Assembly: GCA_003024785.1 (NCBI GenBank)
Contig: PUQB01000666.1
Coordinates: 67,018-131,017, forward strand
Length of the DNA: 64,000 bases
Direction of reading: 5' to 3'
DNA from: Selaginella tamariscina
Taxonomy: Eukaryota; Streptophyta; Lycopodiopsida; Selaginellales; Selaginellaceae
The position numbers and the translations under genes were made by a program. Numbering within the stretch: position 1 is the stretch's first letter; each line of letters starts with the position of its first letter. Shown here in pieces: positions 12,355 to 25,400 of the stretch. Under the pieces are notes generated by a model. The model saw only the letters and a program-made list of their open reading frames with translations, did no database searches and was not told the DNA's origin.

Positions 12355-14226
12355 AGTTTTGTGTATCGGTTCTTCTTTGCTTATTTCTACATGTACTCGT
12401 GTAACTCGTGTTACTGTGTATGTTTCTATTGAGGGTAACTTTGTATCTTCTTCCCACTTGAATTCTGATTTTGTTCCTCTAGATCTTCTTCTTAATCATC
12501 TTCTTGCTGAACTTCAATCCTCCATGTTACTAGTATTGTGGATGGTACTCCGGTGTTAATTTCGTGTTGTGGACATTTCAGTGAATAATGTCCCATTTCT
12601 CCACACGTGTAGCATCGAACATTGTTTAGCCTATTACATTCAATGGAATAATGTCCTTTTTCACCACATCTAAAACATGTCATGTTTGGATTCGAACCAT
12701 GTAGTGTTGGTGGGGGCGGTATTGGTGGCAATAAAGGTGGTCCGGCTTGCATTAGGGCTGGCAATAGAGGTTGTCCCCCTCGTGATATCTCTATATTGTT
12801 GTATTGCTAATAATACGGCCCTAGTTCACGGGGGTATCTCCTTTCATTACTGTTTCTTTGTTCCCCATTATATGGCAATTGTGGATAGTCATATGGGTTG
12901 GTCTTCTGAGTTTAAGGATAGTCATATGGGTTCATATTTCTCGTGTTGTCCCATATGGTGGTGGTGGGTATCCTTCAGCCTGCCCATTCATTGGTTGTGG
13001 TTTGTATCCCGTACTTCGGCATTGTCTTGCTTCATGACCTATCCCTCCACACATCTGACACGTGGGTATCTTGCATTCAAAAGCACTATGTCCTTCATTC
13101 TTGTATGTTGTGCACAATACTGCTCTGGGTCACGCTTGTATCTCGTTCTCCTTCCTGTGTTGCGTTTGTGGTTCTCATGCATCATCATCTACATATCTTG
13201 GCAGCATCAGTATTTCGATTTGCTCATCCTTTTTTATTGCATCTCTTAAGTCATGTGGTTTTATCAATCGGACTTGGAGTTGCAAACTGTCTCGTAGTCC
13301 ATTGATGTACCATTTCCTTGACAATTTATCACTGACATCTCCCACTTCACAATGATTATATATTCTTTGGAATCTGTGCATGTAATCTTCAACCGCCTCC
13401 ATAGGTCCCTGTTGTAATTCTTGTAGTTGAACTGTTGGATCTCGTTTGCGATACTTTTGAACATAATAGTTCCGAATAACACGAGTAATGTATCTTACTT
13501 ATCAATTGTGATGGCATTCTCATAATACCAATCACTGGCATCTCCCTTAAGTGTGAATGTGAATATGCGGAGCTTTTCATGTTCATTCGTGATTTCGTTG
13601 GCTTCACATGCCTTCTCAAATTGCTGAATATGCCGATTCGTATCTTGTTCTCTAAGTCTGAAAAGGTAGAGGGTACTACTTTCCCCATAATTGTTAGTGT
13701 TTCCATCCTCTTAGGTGTCTCAATCGTAAGGAGATCCCAGTATTCTTGTGTCAGCACGTGTATTCCTTTATCTTCGTATTCCTTGTTTTTGTCCTCTTCT
13801 TTAGTAGACCCGTCATGTTCCGATTGCTGTTGCTCTTCTCTTCGTGGTTCTAACTGCTCTTACACCTATGTTCTTCTTGTTCTGCCAACCTTCCTCAGGT
13901 CTCAATTACGGCTTGTCGTCATAAATATCGCTCCTCACATTCTTGTTGTTATCTCTGTCTTATCTCTTCGTAAGAATTCGTCGATAATCATCCATTCACT
14001 TACTACTAGATGCAGTAGATCCATTCTCGTGCTATCTTTGTTGAGCATTTTTTTGTCTCTGTGACAATTGTCTTGATCATATCAAGTATTCACTTCGGAG
14101 TCTGGAAAGCCTCGAATTTCTTCTTCTACTGTAATTTCTCTTCAAACTCTAACACTTCTTTGGGTATGGGCCTATCCATCCTAGTACATCCTACATATAC
14201 ATTGTTAGTTACCTGCTAATATGACC

Positions 14227-14244
14227 ATCCCTTTGTGGTCACCA
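14227..14244 (-). promoter_or_regulatory. Primer-binding site of the truncated element
   Basis: On the minus strand, TGGTGACCACAAAGGGAT lies two bases past the LTR end. It matches, with two differences, the primer site of the RT-less element at 32252-32269. It would pair with a tRNA whose acceptor strand begins GACCACG or similar; tRNA-Arg is a guess. Confidence 0.55.
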
Positions 14245-14246
14245 TA

Positions 14247-14835
14247 TGTTGAACAAAGAAAATTCTAACACCTAAAACATAGTTGTGGTCGCCAATGATA
14301 GCTCGTATTAAGGAACTATCAAAACAAGGAGAGAGAGTGAGTATACAAATCAGACTTTAGAAGGTCGAAAAAGGGTAAGGATGACAAGGTATGTAGCAGG
14401 TAGTAGTACTGTGGATCTCATCACAATGCTGAAAGAAATGAAGTATACATCAAAACAGAGAAATAAGTAAGAAAAGATGTATTAAGAGTAAAATGAAACT
14501 TATATTATGTTCGCACACGGCACATAGTACAACATACATTATACTCGGGATGTTCTTCTAGTCCTAATCTGGTCTATTTATACCCTTACTCCTATTCCCG
14601 TATTAGCGGTTATCGTAACTTCCTCCTAGCTTATCCTTTTAGTTATTGTAACTCCCTTATCCTTATCTTGATGTGCCATACTCTGTCTTATTATGATAGT
14701 GACTTGTAATTTTGTATTTCTATCCTACCCATTTTTCTCATAATATATATATATATTTTGGTGTTTTTCCCATTATATGCCTAAAGAAATAAACATAACT
14801 AGGAAACCTCTAGACTATTAACTATGATCCTAACA
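14247..14835 (-). repeat. 5' LTR of the truncated element
   Basis: About 589 bp, bounded by TGTT...AACA on the plus strand. A TATA-like GTATAAATAG lies on the minus strand at 14574-14583. There is no partner LTR in the window, so the limits rest on the terminal dinucleotides and the adjacent primer site. Confidence 0.6.
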
Positions 14836-15210
14836 AATATCGAGTTGGTAAACTAGCTCAAGAAGATGGTCATGATCCAAGGTTGTTAATGTATGATTCG
14901 GTATTTGGTTTGAGAATATGAGATTTCCTATCATCTCATTTATTAAAATATTTAAACTCTAGACTTTGGAAGTGTTTATGACAGTCTTTATAAAATTGGT
15001 TACAAATGACTTAACAAAGTATAATATAATATTTATTAAATATTAAAATTAAAGTGCTCAATATTGAGACTTGGTTATGATTACATGAGGTGACCATAAT
15101 CATAAAATAGAAAGAAAGATTTGACTCTAACATTTTAGTAAGATGGTACTTTAAGGTTGCAACATGAAACATGGTCTTCAAGTTATTTTAAAAAAAATGA
15201 GAAAAAGTTT
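14836..15210. other. AT-rich DNA between elements
   Basis: No gene or repeat structure was recognised. It is the left flank of the target into which the next element inserted. Confidence 0.6.
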
Positions 15211-15215
15211 CTCAA
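15211..15215. repeat. Target-site duplication CTCAA (left)
   Basis: CTCAA directly precedes the element. The identical CTCAA at 28728-28732 follows it. Five bases is usual for LTR retrotransposon integration. Confidence 0.85.
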
Positions 15216-15852
15216 TGGTTGTCGCAGGCCAGATGTGGAGTGACCTATGTAGCCTCGGTGGTCGCTAGGACGTTGTTGTCAATGCTTAGTCTTGAGGGGT
15301 TTGCACTAAAGGCCCGGCCTTACCTCGGGAGATGCAAGAAGGTGCGGTGATGGCCTCTACTTGGACACCACGAGGGTCTGTGTATAGGTGGGTTAGAGCT
15401 TCCTTAGTGCTACTACCTCCTTGAATGGGTGTAGCAGGTCAAGGAGGAGGGGGGCGAAGGAAGATCTAGTGATGTCGATGGTAGACAGAAGAGATCTATA
15501 TATATTGCATGTTGGATACAAGATGGCCCCTTTCCCTAGAGAAGGGCAAAGCAAGATACAATGAAGAAGATGAACTAGAAGGACCCAACCTACTACTTAC
15601 CTTCCTGCTTAAATAGTGGGTCAATTGGTGTTAGGCCCTAGGCCCAGGTGGTACTCCCCCACTGGTCTGCCACCTTGTGGCAAAGTCTTATCCTATGGCA
15701 TTAATGTCCCAAGTACCTTGGTAGTTGATCCGGACAATCAGATCTAGCCCACTGTCATCACTGCTTGACAACCATCACTATCAGTCAGTACCTGCTCCTT
15801 CCTTTGTTCATGTCGGCTAGCGGTTTGATGGCAGTCAAACCACTATCAACTA
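15216..15852 (-). repeat. 3' LTR of the minus-strand RT-less element
   Basis: About 637 bp, starting TGGT (complement of ACCA) and ending in the complement of the TGG/TAG start. It is alignable with 28325-28727 over the 'ggcccggccttacctcg' region and with the LTRs at 31567 and 38601. It is longer than its partner, which has lost internal sequence. Confidence 0.8.
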
Positions 15853-18800
15853 GATGCCCAAACTTATTTGTTGGCACATCCCCCTCCGTCATCCTAGCCT
15901 ACACCATAGCGCTTGCGATATGTGGCAGCTTTGTTTTCTACTGTGGCCATCTTCAACTTCATGGAGAGTGATGGTTGTATCCCATAGCTTGGTGACCACT
16001 CGTAGTCTTGCCTCATATCCTGCCTCCTATTGCTTCTGGGTAGCTAGGTTTCCAACTTCGGATGCACTCGTGCAAGTGTTGTAACTCCTGCTCTTTGACT
16101 GCTAGTAGTTGGGCCTACAATTGGGCATGCTCCTCTAACTTGGTGATGGTGGTTTGTGGTGGGTCATGTTGGGCTTTGGCCATGCTACACTCCCCATCCT
16201 CACTTGGTTGAAACGGGGCAACCGCCAATGGTGTTTCTGATGTGGGCTTCGCTCGAGCGATGCGAGTGTTGCCTTGGCTTCTATGAGTTGGTTTGCGTGC
16301 TGGTGCAATTCCTTCTTGATAGCTACCAACTCCTCTTGGGCTTTCTTGAGCTCCCATTCCCTTTTTTTGATCCTTGTCACTAGCTCATGGGCTTTCACTC
16401 TTTTTCCCCTAGGGCCTGCCCACGGGCGTGCTTGAGGTGGTCGTGGAGACTTTGGAGGTTGTTGTGCCTTCCCTATAGCCTACCAAGACTCGTCACTAGC
16501 ACGCTCCAAGTCTCTTCTGTGCATATGCACTCTCTCTCTATGATCTCCCACTGTTGAGTTCCCTGGAGGAGTAGCTTCCTGTATTTCTTGGCTTCCTTCT
16601 ACACGGCATTCTATGAGCTTAGCTACTATGGCATCATGCTCCTTAGCTAAGCTTGTAAGGTTGAGATCGTTGTATATCGCCACTGCTTCCCTTAGTTGGT
16701 CAAAGGCCTCAACGAGTTTAAAAGGAGCCAATGAGGCCCACTATCTATTGGCATGGAAATGCTCGTAGGTGTCTTCGAGCTCCTCCTTGGACTCCCCCCT
16801 CGTCTCCTTTGGGTTGTCCAATTGTGTTGGTCATGTAGGTTGGGCAGTCGCCTTTTGCTGAGTTCCGCAGTAGTGGGGGTCCTACTTCTAGAGGGACCAC
16901 CTGTATGGGTACTGTAGTCAGGGGCCCCTACCCCCTCTTGCAAGGTTCCTAGCACCTGGGTTGTTCCTGCTCCAAGGGGTGTTGTCTCTCACTTGCTTTC
17001 ACGACTTCAGGGTTTTTGTTGTTCTCTTTTATTTGCCTAGTTTGTTCTGGCTGGCTCTCCTTCCTCTAGGTCTCCTATCGTATTGGCCCAGGGCTGCACT
17101 AATATTGGTGTTGCATTTCAACCGATCAGGTTGGTGATCATCACATCGACATGATCGATAGTGGACAATCTCCACTCAGACCCGATTTGGACTCTGTAGA
17201 TCTCGTGGGTTAGTGTCGGGACCATGTAATGCATGAGGCAGTCTGTCCAGTTCATCATGACCCCTTCCCAGGTGTTGTAGACCAAACTCGTGGCGATCTG
17301 TCTCTCCATCCTTTCGATGAACAAGAATGCTACAAGTGCCATGAACTCGGTCGCCACCTTTTTCCTGTATGCCTCTACTTGGTTGTGATGCCTCATTCCT
17401 TTCGATGGGGGCCTTTGCAGCATGGCTTTTGATAAGCTTTACATTGTGAGGCCGTCCTCTGGTAACTAGAATATTGCTACTAGCTCATTCAACCATTCAT
17501 GGAACATGTGCTGGCCCCTGAACAAAACCGGATTCCTATTCTCTTGGTTTTGTTGAGTACTAGTTGTCCGGTCTAGATAAATTGTGTGGCTATCTCGGCA
17601 AACCCCGATTTCTCCACTTCTCCCCAAGGGAGGTTAAAGAACACAAGCAGGCACATTTGCCTTCGGACCTCATAGACATCCAATCGCTCAGTCAGATCCT
17701 TGAATATGGAGTACCTAAGTGCCATGAGTTTGATTGTTTCTTACTTGGCCTCCGTAAGACACATGAATTTCTTGATTGACTTTTGGTTGGTTACTATTAG
17801 TCCATTTTGTTGTCATGATAATTGAGGATGACAAGCTATTCATCCTCTTCCAAGGGCATTGCTGCCATGGTGGACCTCATGATGTCCTTTGAGGTGACTG
17901 GCATTTTAATTCTTGTGCCTTGATTCATAATGACGGTACCACCCACCCATCATTACCCTTGTAGTACGTGCCTTACAAGTGTGGTCCACCCTCATGGACC
18001 TTGTGACCTTGTGAGTTGGCTACATGTGCGGTTGGGGGTCTTCCTTCCGGCTGTGTCATCCCCCCACTATCGTGCTTCCTTGGGATTCCATGCTGTGGTG
18101 GCTACTTCGTCTCGGGGTGCCTTGGTTGGGGCTCCGTCTAGGTAGATGTCTGACTCAAAGTGGCTTTTGTTGGCTATCTATTCTAGTGGTTGTCCACCAC
18201 TACTGCTCCTTGCCCCCCTAATGACGTCTTGTAGAGCTCACACTAGTCCTATTTGTAGGGCCTTCCTAGTTATTTTCTCCCCACCGAGGTCTCTAGCCAC
18301 CAGTCCCGTGTGTGCCACACCGAGAACTTTGTGAATTACCTCTTGTAGGGGACATCTTTGATAGATGTCCTCTCTTCGGCTTACGTAGCTAATCTCCGAT
18401 TAGCTATGGTTGTTGGTATTCCTAGCTAAGGCTTGGGTTTGCATGGGGCCGTTGATGGTGGCTAGGTTCACTATCGGGCTTGGGTTGACTTTGCTTTGGT
18501 GGCAGCTGTGGTACGTCCAAGTTACTTCTCCTCTGTGATTGTGAAGGTGGCCAGTGATTTGGTCCTTGAGCTCCCGTACTATATTTGTATTGCCTTGTGC
18601 TTTGGGGGCTCCCTCTGTGGCCCTTTGCCTGATCATGTGGTGTCTTCCTTGGTGAGGGCCTTCCTGACTTACACTGGGTGAGCCTTGTGGGTGAGTGTGG
18701 AAAGCCGTTGCTTTGTCGTTGTCCAGTCCTCTATTCCCACCTGGCCTGTGGTATTTTAGTGGGAACTCTTGCAAGGGTGCCCAGACTTGTTTTGCTAACA

Positions 18801-21800
18801 TGGATATCAGTCCCCTCTTGGTGTGGAATCTTACCTGCTGGTGTTCCCAGTTGTGCTGCACCCTCGTGCCCTTGAGCTAGGAGCGACCTAGAAGCATGTC
18901 AAATCCCCCTTCTTTATGTATGTGGAGGACAACGACATTTATCTAAAACTTGACAATTTAGATCTTGACTTTCATTGCCCTTAGGATACCCTTGGGTGTT
19001 TTCTCAACTTGGTTTGCCATGCGTATGTGGAAGGGAGTAGGCTCTAGGGTTCGCATACCTAGCTCTCAGTGGAGTTCCATTAACATGATGGTCACGACTG
19101 AACCTTCGTCTATGTTCATGTTGCTGATTGTGCAGCCTGCTACTTGAACTAGGATGGTTGATACATTGTCCACAAAGTCGAATGAGGTCGTTGCACCCCT
19201 AGCCGAGGTATGGCTGATCCATGTGGTAGAACATCACATAGCTTTGCTAGGGAGAATGGTGCACCTTGTTTCACCAATGCTTGGGCCTCCCCTATGCTGA
19301 TTGTGAGGTGTTCCTATATCCTCATTGTTCCCCTTGATCCTTGGCTCTAGGTGGGTTCCGTAAGCTTTGGAGCAGTTGGCACTCCAGCGTGCCCCCTCAC
19401 CCATTTCCCAAACCCAATGGGTTTTGCTACTTGTTCCTTCTTGCAATGCCCCCCCTTTCCTCTAGTGCCGCGTGTGTATGAACATCTCACCTCTCCTACT
19501 TGTTGAGCTTGCAACTTCGCGTTTTCCCCATAGTGTCATCCTGGTGATACCACCGTTACCTGGTTGGCATGTGGTGCCAAGATCGGTGTTGGGCAAGTGG
19601 AGGCCAGTCCATTTGGCACCCTTACGGTGCTAGGTGCCTACACTTCCAACATTGGCTTGATCATTGAGATCCAGGAGCATTGGTAAAGCGGATGTTGGCT
19701 ACCGCACAGAGAGAAAATCATCTCCCTACAATCCGACTACCTATCCATGTTGTCGTACCTTGGTCAGTAGGGCTACCGCTCTTAGGAGTGGGACCTCCGG
19801 TTGCACTCCCTTGATCACAACCTTCTGTAGGGTTGGTCGTTCCCCTCAGTCCTATGCTCTTGGCTCCTCCAATTCTCTGTGTCTTCTTCCAACTTTCGTT
19901 CCACCTCTATTGTGGCGACATGTTACCTATGAGCTCAGTTAGTCAATAGCAGTTGTTTGTGTTGTGGAACCTGCAATCATTACATACCCTACAGTACTTG
20001 TCCATGTGTGCATTGTATCCCAATTGGGCAAGCATCGCAGTTAGGTCCTTGTCCTTATTGCGGCTTTGTAGGCCTCCCTTCGTTGTGGTTGCTATTGCCC
20101 TTGCTCTTTGGCTCCCAATCGTCTCTTCTTCCTTGTGAGCTTTGGGGCGTCCGAGAGATTCTCCTTGTCCATGGTGATGTCATTCAGTCCTTTTACATCA
20201 AATTTGTCCTATGTCTTCTACTTTTGGCGTCTCTTGACTTTTCAATTTTCTACTTTCTTGGCATACTAGAGTAACTTATCAAACATTTGCTCATCATCTA
20301 GCTTGATCCATTTGCAAATCTATGATCGCAATCCCTTTCAATACCACAACTTCTTAGTCAAGTCGATGGGGTGATCCCCTAACCAGGCAATGTATCCTAG
20401 CATGCAGACCATGTATTTATCTACCAACTCCCGCTTTCTATTTCAATTTAGCTCCTTCGTTTGCCTTGTGGAATTGCATTCACTAGGCATGTGCCTTCTT
20501 GTCTAGTGTGCATGCAAATGCGCTCAGCTTCTTATAGTTATCGCTTACGCCCCTCAGCTTGCACACCTGTTCAAACTTGTGTACATGCTAGTCAACGTCT
20601 TCGCCCCTCACTCCTTGGAATGTGGGTAAGGGCACTGTCACAGTGCTCTCCTGCATCCAATTAAGCATGCAGTCCAGGAGGGTCACTAGATCCACTCCCA
20701 TGGCTTCATGTTGAGCCTGGGAAGTGTTGAGGGTTGGTGACGAGGATGGGCTCCTTCTGACTGTCCCTCGAGAGCCCCCTTCATGGGACTAGCATGATTG
20801 CTAGTGGTGTGGCATACCTCGACTGGACAATATCTTCTCGTCTAGCGGGTGTCTTGGTAGGACTATGCAACTTTGCGAAATCCCCTTGCTGTGTCGGAAC
20901 GGTTGTGGTTGTTGGGGCGGATTCTCCTCGCCCTAAGACAGTATCCCCATCTCCTAGTTGTTGCAGTTCTGTCATACGCCTTTGTGGAATGCCCTTATGT
21001 GGTCAGTATAGTCTCGCTCATCTGGGTGAATTCCCTTCGCCCTTGGACGGAATCTCTCGTCCTTGCCCATAGTGGCCATTGTGTGGCCCTCCTCACCAGC
21101 ACCTCATCCTAGTCTATCAACTTGTCGACGTCTAGCAACCTTCATGTGGGTGGTCTTCCCATGTGTAGCTCGGCCTTCTAGAGCCTTGGGTTGCCATCCT
21201 AGTATTCACCCTGCCTGCTACGGTGTCTGACCTACTAAAATCCTGGTGTATAGGTTCCTTCGTCGGTAATTGACACCCCTCCTTATGGGAGTCTTCCAGA
21301 TGAGGCTCTTCCTCTCCTCTTTCTGGGCATCCATGGCCTACATGCCTTGCCCTACTAGGTGATGGCAATCCTAGGTTTACTACCTTGTGTCTTTCATAAT
21401 GTTGGCCATGTAGAACCTTTGGCTCTCGTCCCTGGTCACTATCATTGCCGCTTCAAGTTTCCTGCCTCTAGCACAAGCATTCCTTCCCTAGAGTTCTTTT
21501 GTGCGAGGTCTCTTCCCTTGTAGGTACTCATTGAATACGAGTTCAGCTCTATGGTGTGGAGGCTCATCATAGCTGTCGCTTTCACCTATGTCAAGAGGGG
21601 GTGGCTGGCTTCTCTCGTTCTACATTGTAGGTCATCATCGAGCAGTCTTGCCCGTCTAGGTGTTGCTCATTCCCTCATGTTAGGATTCCATTAGGGCGTG
21701 CTAGGGGATTTTCATTTCTTTCTTCATTGTTTGCGGCTTGCGACCAACTTTGATGGTGTTGTGCCAGGTTTTATGCTTCCCGGAGGTTTGGCCATGTGGT

Positions 21801-21835
21801 GTTTGCATCATGCTCTTAGACATGTGAGGCTGGAG

Positions 21836-21840
21836 CTAAC
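21836..21840. repeat. Target-site duplication CTAAC (left) of the nested chromovirus
   Basis: CTAAC at 21836-21840 is repeated at 28116-28120, on the far side of the insert. Confidence 0.9.
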
Positions 21841-22417
21841 TGTTCAAGCCACGATCCAGGAACCAGGAAACGAGTAGGATTCCGGGAACAGGAAGGCTTG
21901 ACTCAGGAACAGGACCGAGAAGGACAGGAACCAGGAACAGGAATAGGAACAGGACGGATCAGGAACAGGACGGATCCAGGAGCAGGACAGGATCAGGATA
22001 GGATCCAGGAACAAGATAGGAACTAGACAGGATCCAAGAGCAAGACAGGAGCAGGAGGCAAAGAGTAAGACAAGAACAAGACAAGAGCAAGGAACAAGAA
22101 TAATCGTAGAATGACTGGTGTTGATAGTAACTGATTGTACAACAATTAGGTCGGAGCTTTTATGCTCACAACTCCAAGCTAATCTAGTCATGAGTCTAAT
22201 CTAGTCATGAGCTAAGAATAGTGTCCCTTATCCTCTAGGCATATCCTGTAGCATATCCTATAGGCATATCCTATAGGAATATCCTATAGGTATATCCTGT
22301 AGGAATATCCTGCAGGCATATCCTGTAACCCGTATCCTGTATCCGAAATCCTGCATCCTGTATCCTGTATCCGGAAACCTGTATCCTGCATCCTGTATCC
22401 TGTATCGGGTTGTGACA
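21841..22417 (-). repeat. 3' LTR of the chromovirus
   Basis: 577 bp, TGT...ACA ends. It is nearly identical to 27537-28115. On the plus strand its first half is built of diverged 'ggaacaggac' words. Its last part is a 13-bp tandem array (core ATATCCTATAGG) followed by a 7-bp array (core ATCCTGT). Confidence 0.92.
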
Positions 22418-22420
22418 GCA

Positions 22421-22430
22421 CCTCCTCCCT
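22421..22430 (-). promoter_or_regulatory. Polypurine tract of the chromovirus
   Basis: On the minus strand AGGGAGGAGG lies three bases before the 3' LTR, the normal place for plus-strand DNA priming. Confidence 0.7.
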
Positions 22431-25400
22431 AAGGACGAGTTCCACGAGTCTAGGACCTGGTTTAGCAGGATAATGCCGATGGAAGGCAGCAACTTTGGAA
22501 GAAGCATGGAGTAAGTTGGATGCAGGTTCCCAAGTGCGATCGGTAGGCAAATAACCTTTCCAATCCACCAAGTATTGAAGTTGGCGACGATGAAGACGAG
22601 AATCAAGGATGGCTGCAACTTCGTACTCAGGTTCACCAGCAATGACCACAGGAGGGGGAGGAGAAGAAGCACGACCAGGAAGAGAAGAAGGATGATACGG
22701 CTCCAACAAGGAGGTGTGAAACACAGGATGAAGTTTCACCGTGGATGGTAACTCGAGTCGGAAAGCTACAGGATTTACCTCCGCCACGATCCTGTAAGGG
22801 CCCAATCGTTGAAAATCCAACTTAGAAGAAGGCCTGTTGGTGCGAATGTGTCGACGAAGAAGCCACACGAGATCACCAACTTGTATGCAGGTGCCGGCTG
22901 ACGATGGCATCAGCATGATGCTTGTACCGTTCCTGTGCCTGCTGAAGATGAACCCGGAGATCATCCTGTACCTGACGAAGATGCTGGAGACGATCCTGTA
23001 CTGCAGGAGCGGAAGAAGGAGAAGCAGGAGAAGCAAAGTCAAAACGTGGATGGTGGCCTGTAAGAGCAAAGAAAGGTGTCTGGCCTGTAGATGCGTGAAT
23101 GGAGTTGTTGTAGGCAAACTCCGCCATAGGAAGAAGGTCCAACCAATTATCCTGTTGGTAACTGATGAAGCAGCGAAGATATTGCTCCAAGGTCTGGATT
23201 GTGCGTTCTGACTGTCCATCAGTTTGCGGGTGATATCCTGAAGAAAGATCCGCTTTAACCTGTAGACTCCGAAGAAGCTCTCGCCAAAACTTGGACATGA
23301 ATTGTGGACCTCGATCGGAAACAATGCTCTCAGGAAGACCATGATGTCGGAACACCTCACGGATCACCAACTCGGCAGTTGTCTGACCTGTAGCTGTCTT
23401 GTTGCAGGGTAGGAAATGAGCCTGCTTGGTGAAACGGTCAACCACCACAAGAACTGCATCGAATCCACGAGAAGGAGGAAGATCTGTGAGGAAATCCATA
23501 GAAATGGATCTCCAAGGAGCAGAAGGAACAGGAAGAGGACGAAGAAGACCAGAAGGTGCATGATGAGGCATCTTCGACCTGTTGCAGGTGTCACAACTCC
23601 GTACAAACCTTTCCACAAAACCTCGCAACCCAGGCCACCAATAGTTGCGAGTCACCAACTCAACTGTCTTGGCCACACCAAAATGTCCTGTAGCCGGGGT
23701 ATCATGACAATCCTGTACCACACGAGTCCTGCAAACACCAACAGGAACGTACAGGAGACCTTCCCGGTACAGGAGTCCATCCTGTATGGTGAACAGGTTG
23801 TAAGTCTGGACGGGAACTGGAGGAAGAGGAACTTGCAACGTCAGGATGAATGTGTGAGAACACATTCTTTGCCAAGTCGTCTGTATCCAACTGCGAACGG
23901 ACGTCCTGTAGGAGTGTTGAATCTGCTGGAGCCTGATGAACCTGCAGTGCCGCAAGCCGGAATCGATCAGGACCCAACAACACTTGCCTTTGACAGTCAA
24001 ATGCAGGATCGCCCGGGCTTGGTGCAAGGTAAGAGCGCCTAGACAATGCGTCCGCCTTGCCATTCCGAAAACCGGGCCTGTAGACGATGACGAAGTCAAA
24101 ACGTGATAGGAACTCTGCCCACCTAGCCTGTCGCCGACTGAGAACTCGAGCCGTTTGAAAGTACTCCAGGTTCTTGTGATCCGTAAGAACTTGTACAGGA
24201 TGTGCAGCACCTTCTAGGAAATGCCGCCACTCCTCAAACGAATCCACAATGGCCTTGAGTTCCTTGTCATGAATCTCGTAGTTGATCTCCGCCGACAGGA
24301 ACTTACGAGAGTGAAAAGCTACAGGATGAAGCAACTTGTCCTCTCCAACTTGCGATAGGACGGATCCTATTGCAAAATCCGAGGCATCTGCTTCAACGAA
24401 GAAAGGACGAGAAGGATCAGGATGTGCTAAAATCGGAGCTGTCGTGAAGGTGTCCTTGAGTGTTGTGAATGCATGTTCCGCCTTGTCGACCAAGAGAAAA
24501 CCTCTGTGCGCTTGGTGAGTTCCGTGAGTGGAAGTACACGCTTGGAGAAGTCCTGTATGAATCGCCTGTAGAAGTTTGCAAAGCCAAGGAAACATTGTAC
24601 ATCTCGTACAGACTTGGGCCTCTCCCACTCCACGATGGTCTTCACCTTGTGCATGTCCATGGAAACGCCAGCAGGAGAGACGATGTAGCCCAAGAACTCC
24701 ACAGAATCCCTATCGAAAAAACACTTCTCCAACTTCGCATACAAGCCATGCTCACGAAGCCGCTGTAGAACCAACCGTACATGCTTGTCATGTGCCGCCT
24801 GGTCCTTGGAGAAAATCAAAATGTCATCGAGGTAGATCACCACAAACTGGTCCAAGAAGTCACGAAAGATGTCGTTCACCATGTGTTGGAACACAGCTGG
24901 GGCATTGGTAAGGCCGAAAGGCATCACCGTGTACTCGAAGTGTCCATACCTTGTACGAAAGGCAGTCTTCCACTCATCGCCGGGACGAATCCGTACAAGG
25001 TTGTAGGCCCCTCGTAAGTCGATCTTCGTGAACACCTTTGCTCCTCGCAGCCGATCGAGAAGTTCCGGGATCAATGGCAACGGGTACCGATTCCGAATGG
25101 TAGCTTGATTCAAACCCCTGTAGTCCACAACCAAACGTAAGCTCCCATCCTTCTTCTTGACAAAGAAGATTGGCGCTCCTGCAGGGGACTTTGAGTGACG
25201 AATGAAGCCAGATGCCAAGTTGTCCTCGATGTACTGGCGAAGAACCTCCAACTCTGTGGGTGACAATGCGTAAATTGGTCCGAACGGTGGGTCTTTCCTT
25301 CTGCAAGATCAATAGGACAGTCGTAGGACCTGTGAACAGGAAGAACTGTAGCCTTGTGCTTGTCAAAAACGTCCTTAAAGTCGTGGTACTTGGATGGTAG

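Larger units (their letters stand above)
12355..14835 (-). mobile_element. Truncated LTR retrotransposon: 5' LTR, primer site and gag
   Basis: A fossil of the 5' half of an LTR element read leftwards. The 5' LTR (14247-14835), a primer site and a gag region (about 12490-13760) are present. Gag shows a capsid-like stretch (DKLSRKWYINGL near 13300) and a run of CCHC zinc knuckles, including CFRCGEKGHYSIEC and CQMCGGIGHEARQC. No protease, reverse transcriptase, integrase or 3' LTR follows, and the left end abuts the repeat mosaic. The gag region is broken several times. The zinc-knuckle array suggests Ty3/gypsy, but without pol the superfamily stays unproven. Confidence 0.7.

Noticed and set aside
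12677-14064. Several plus-strand open frames of 100-190 codons rich in Cys, Ser and hydrophobic residues
   Set aside because: They are reverse images of the minus-strand gag region with its zinc knuckles.
22260-22410. Regularly spaced short repeats that could suggest a CRISPR-like array
   Set aside because: The units are 7 and 13 bp with no spacers, lie inside an LTR, and the genome is a plant's.
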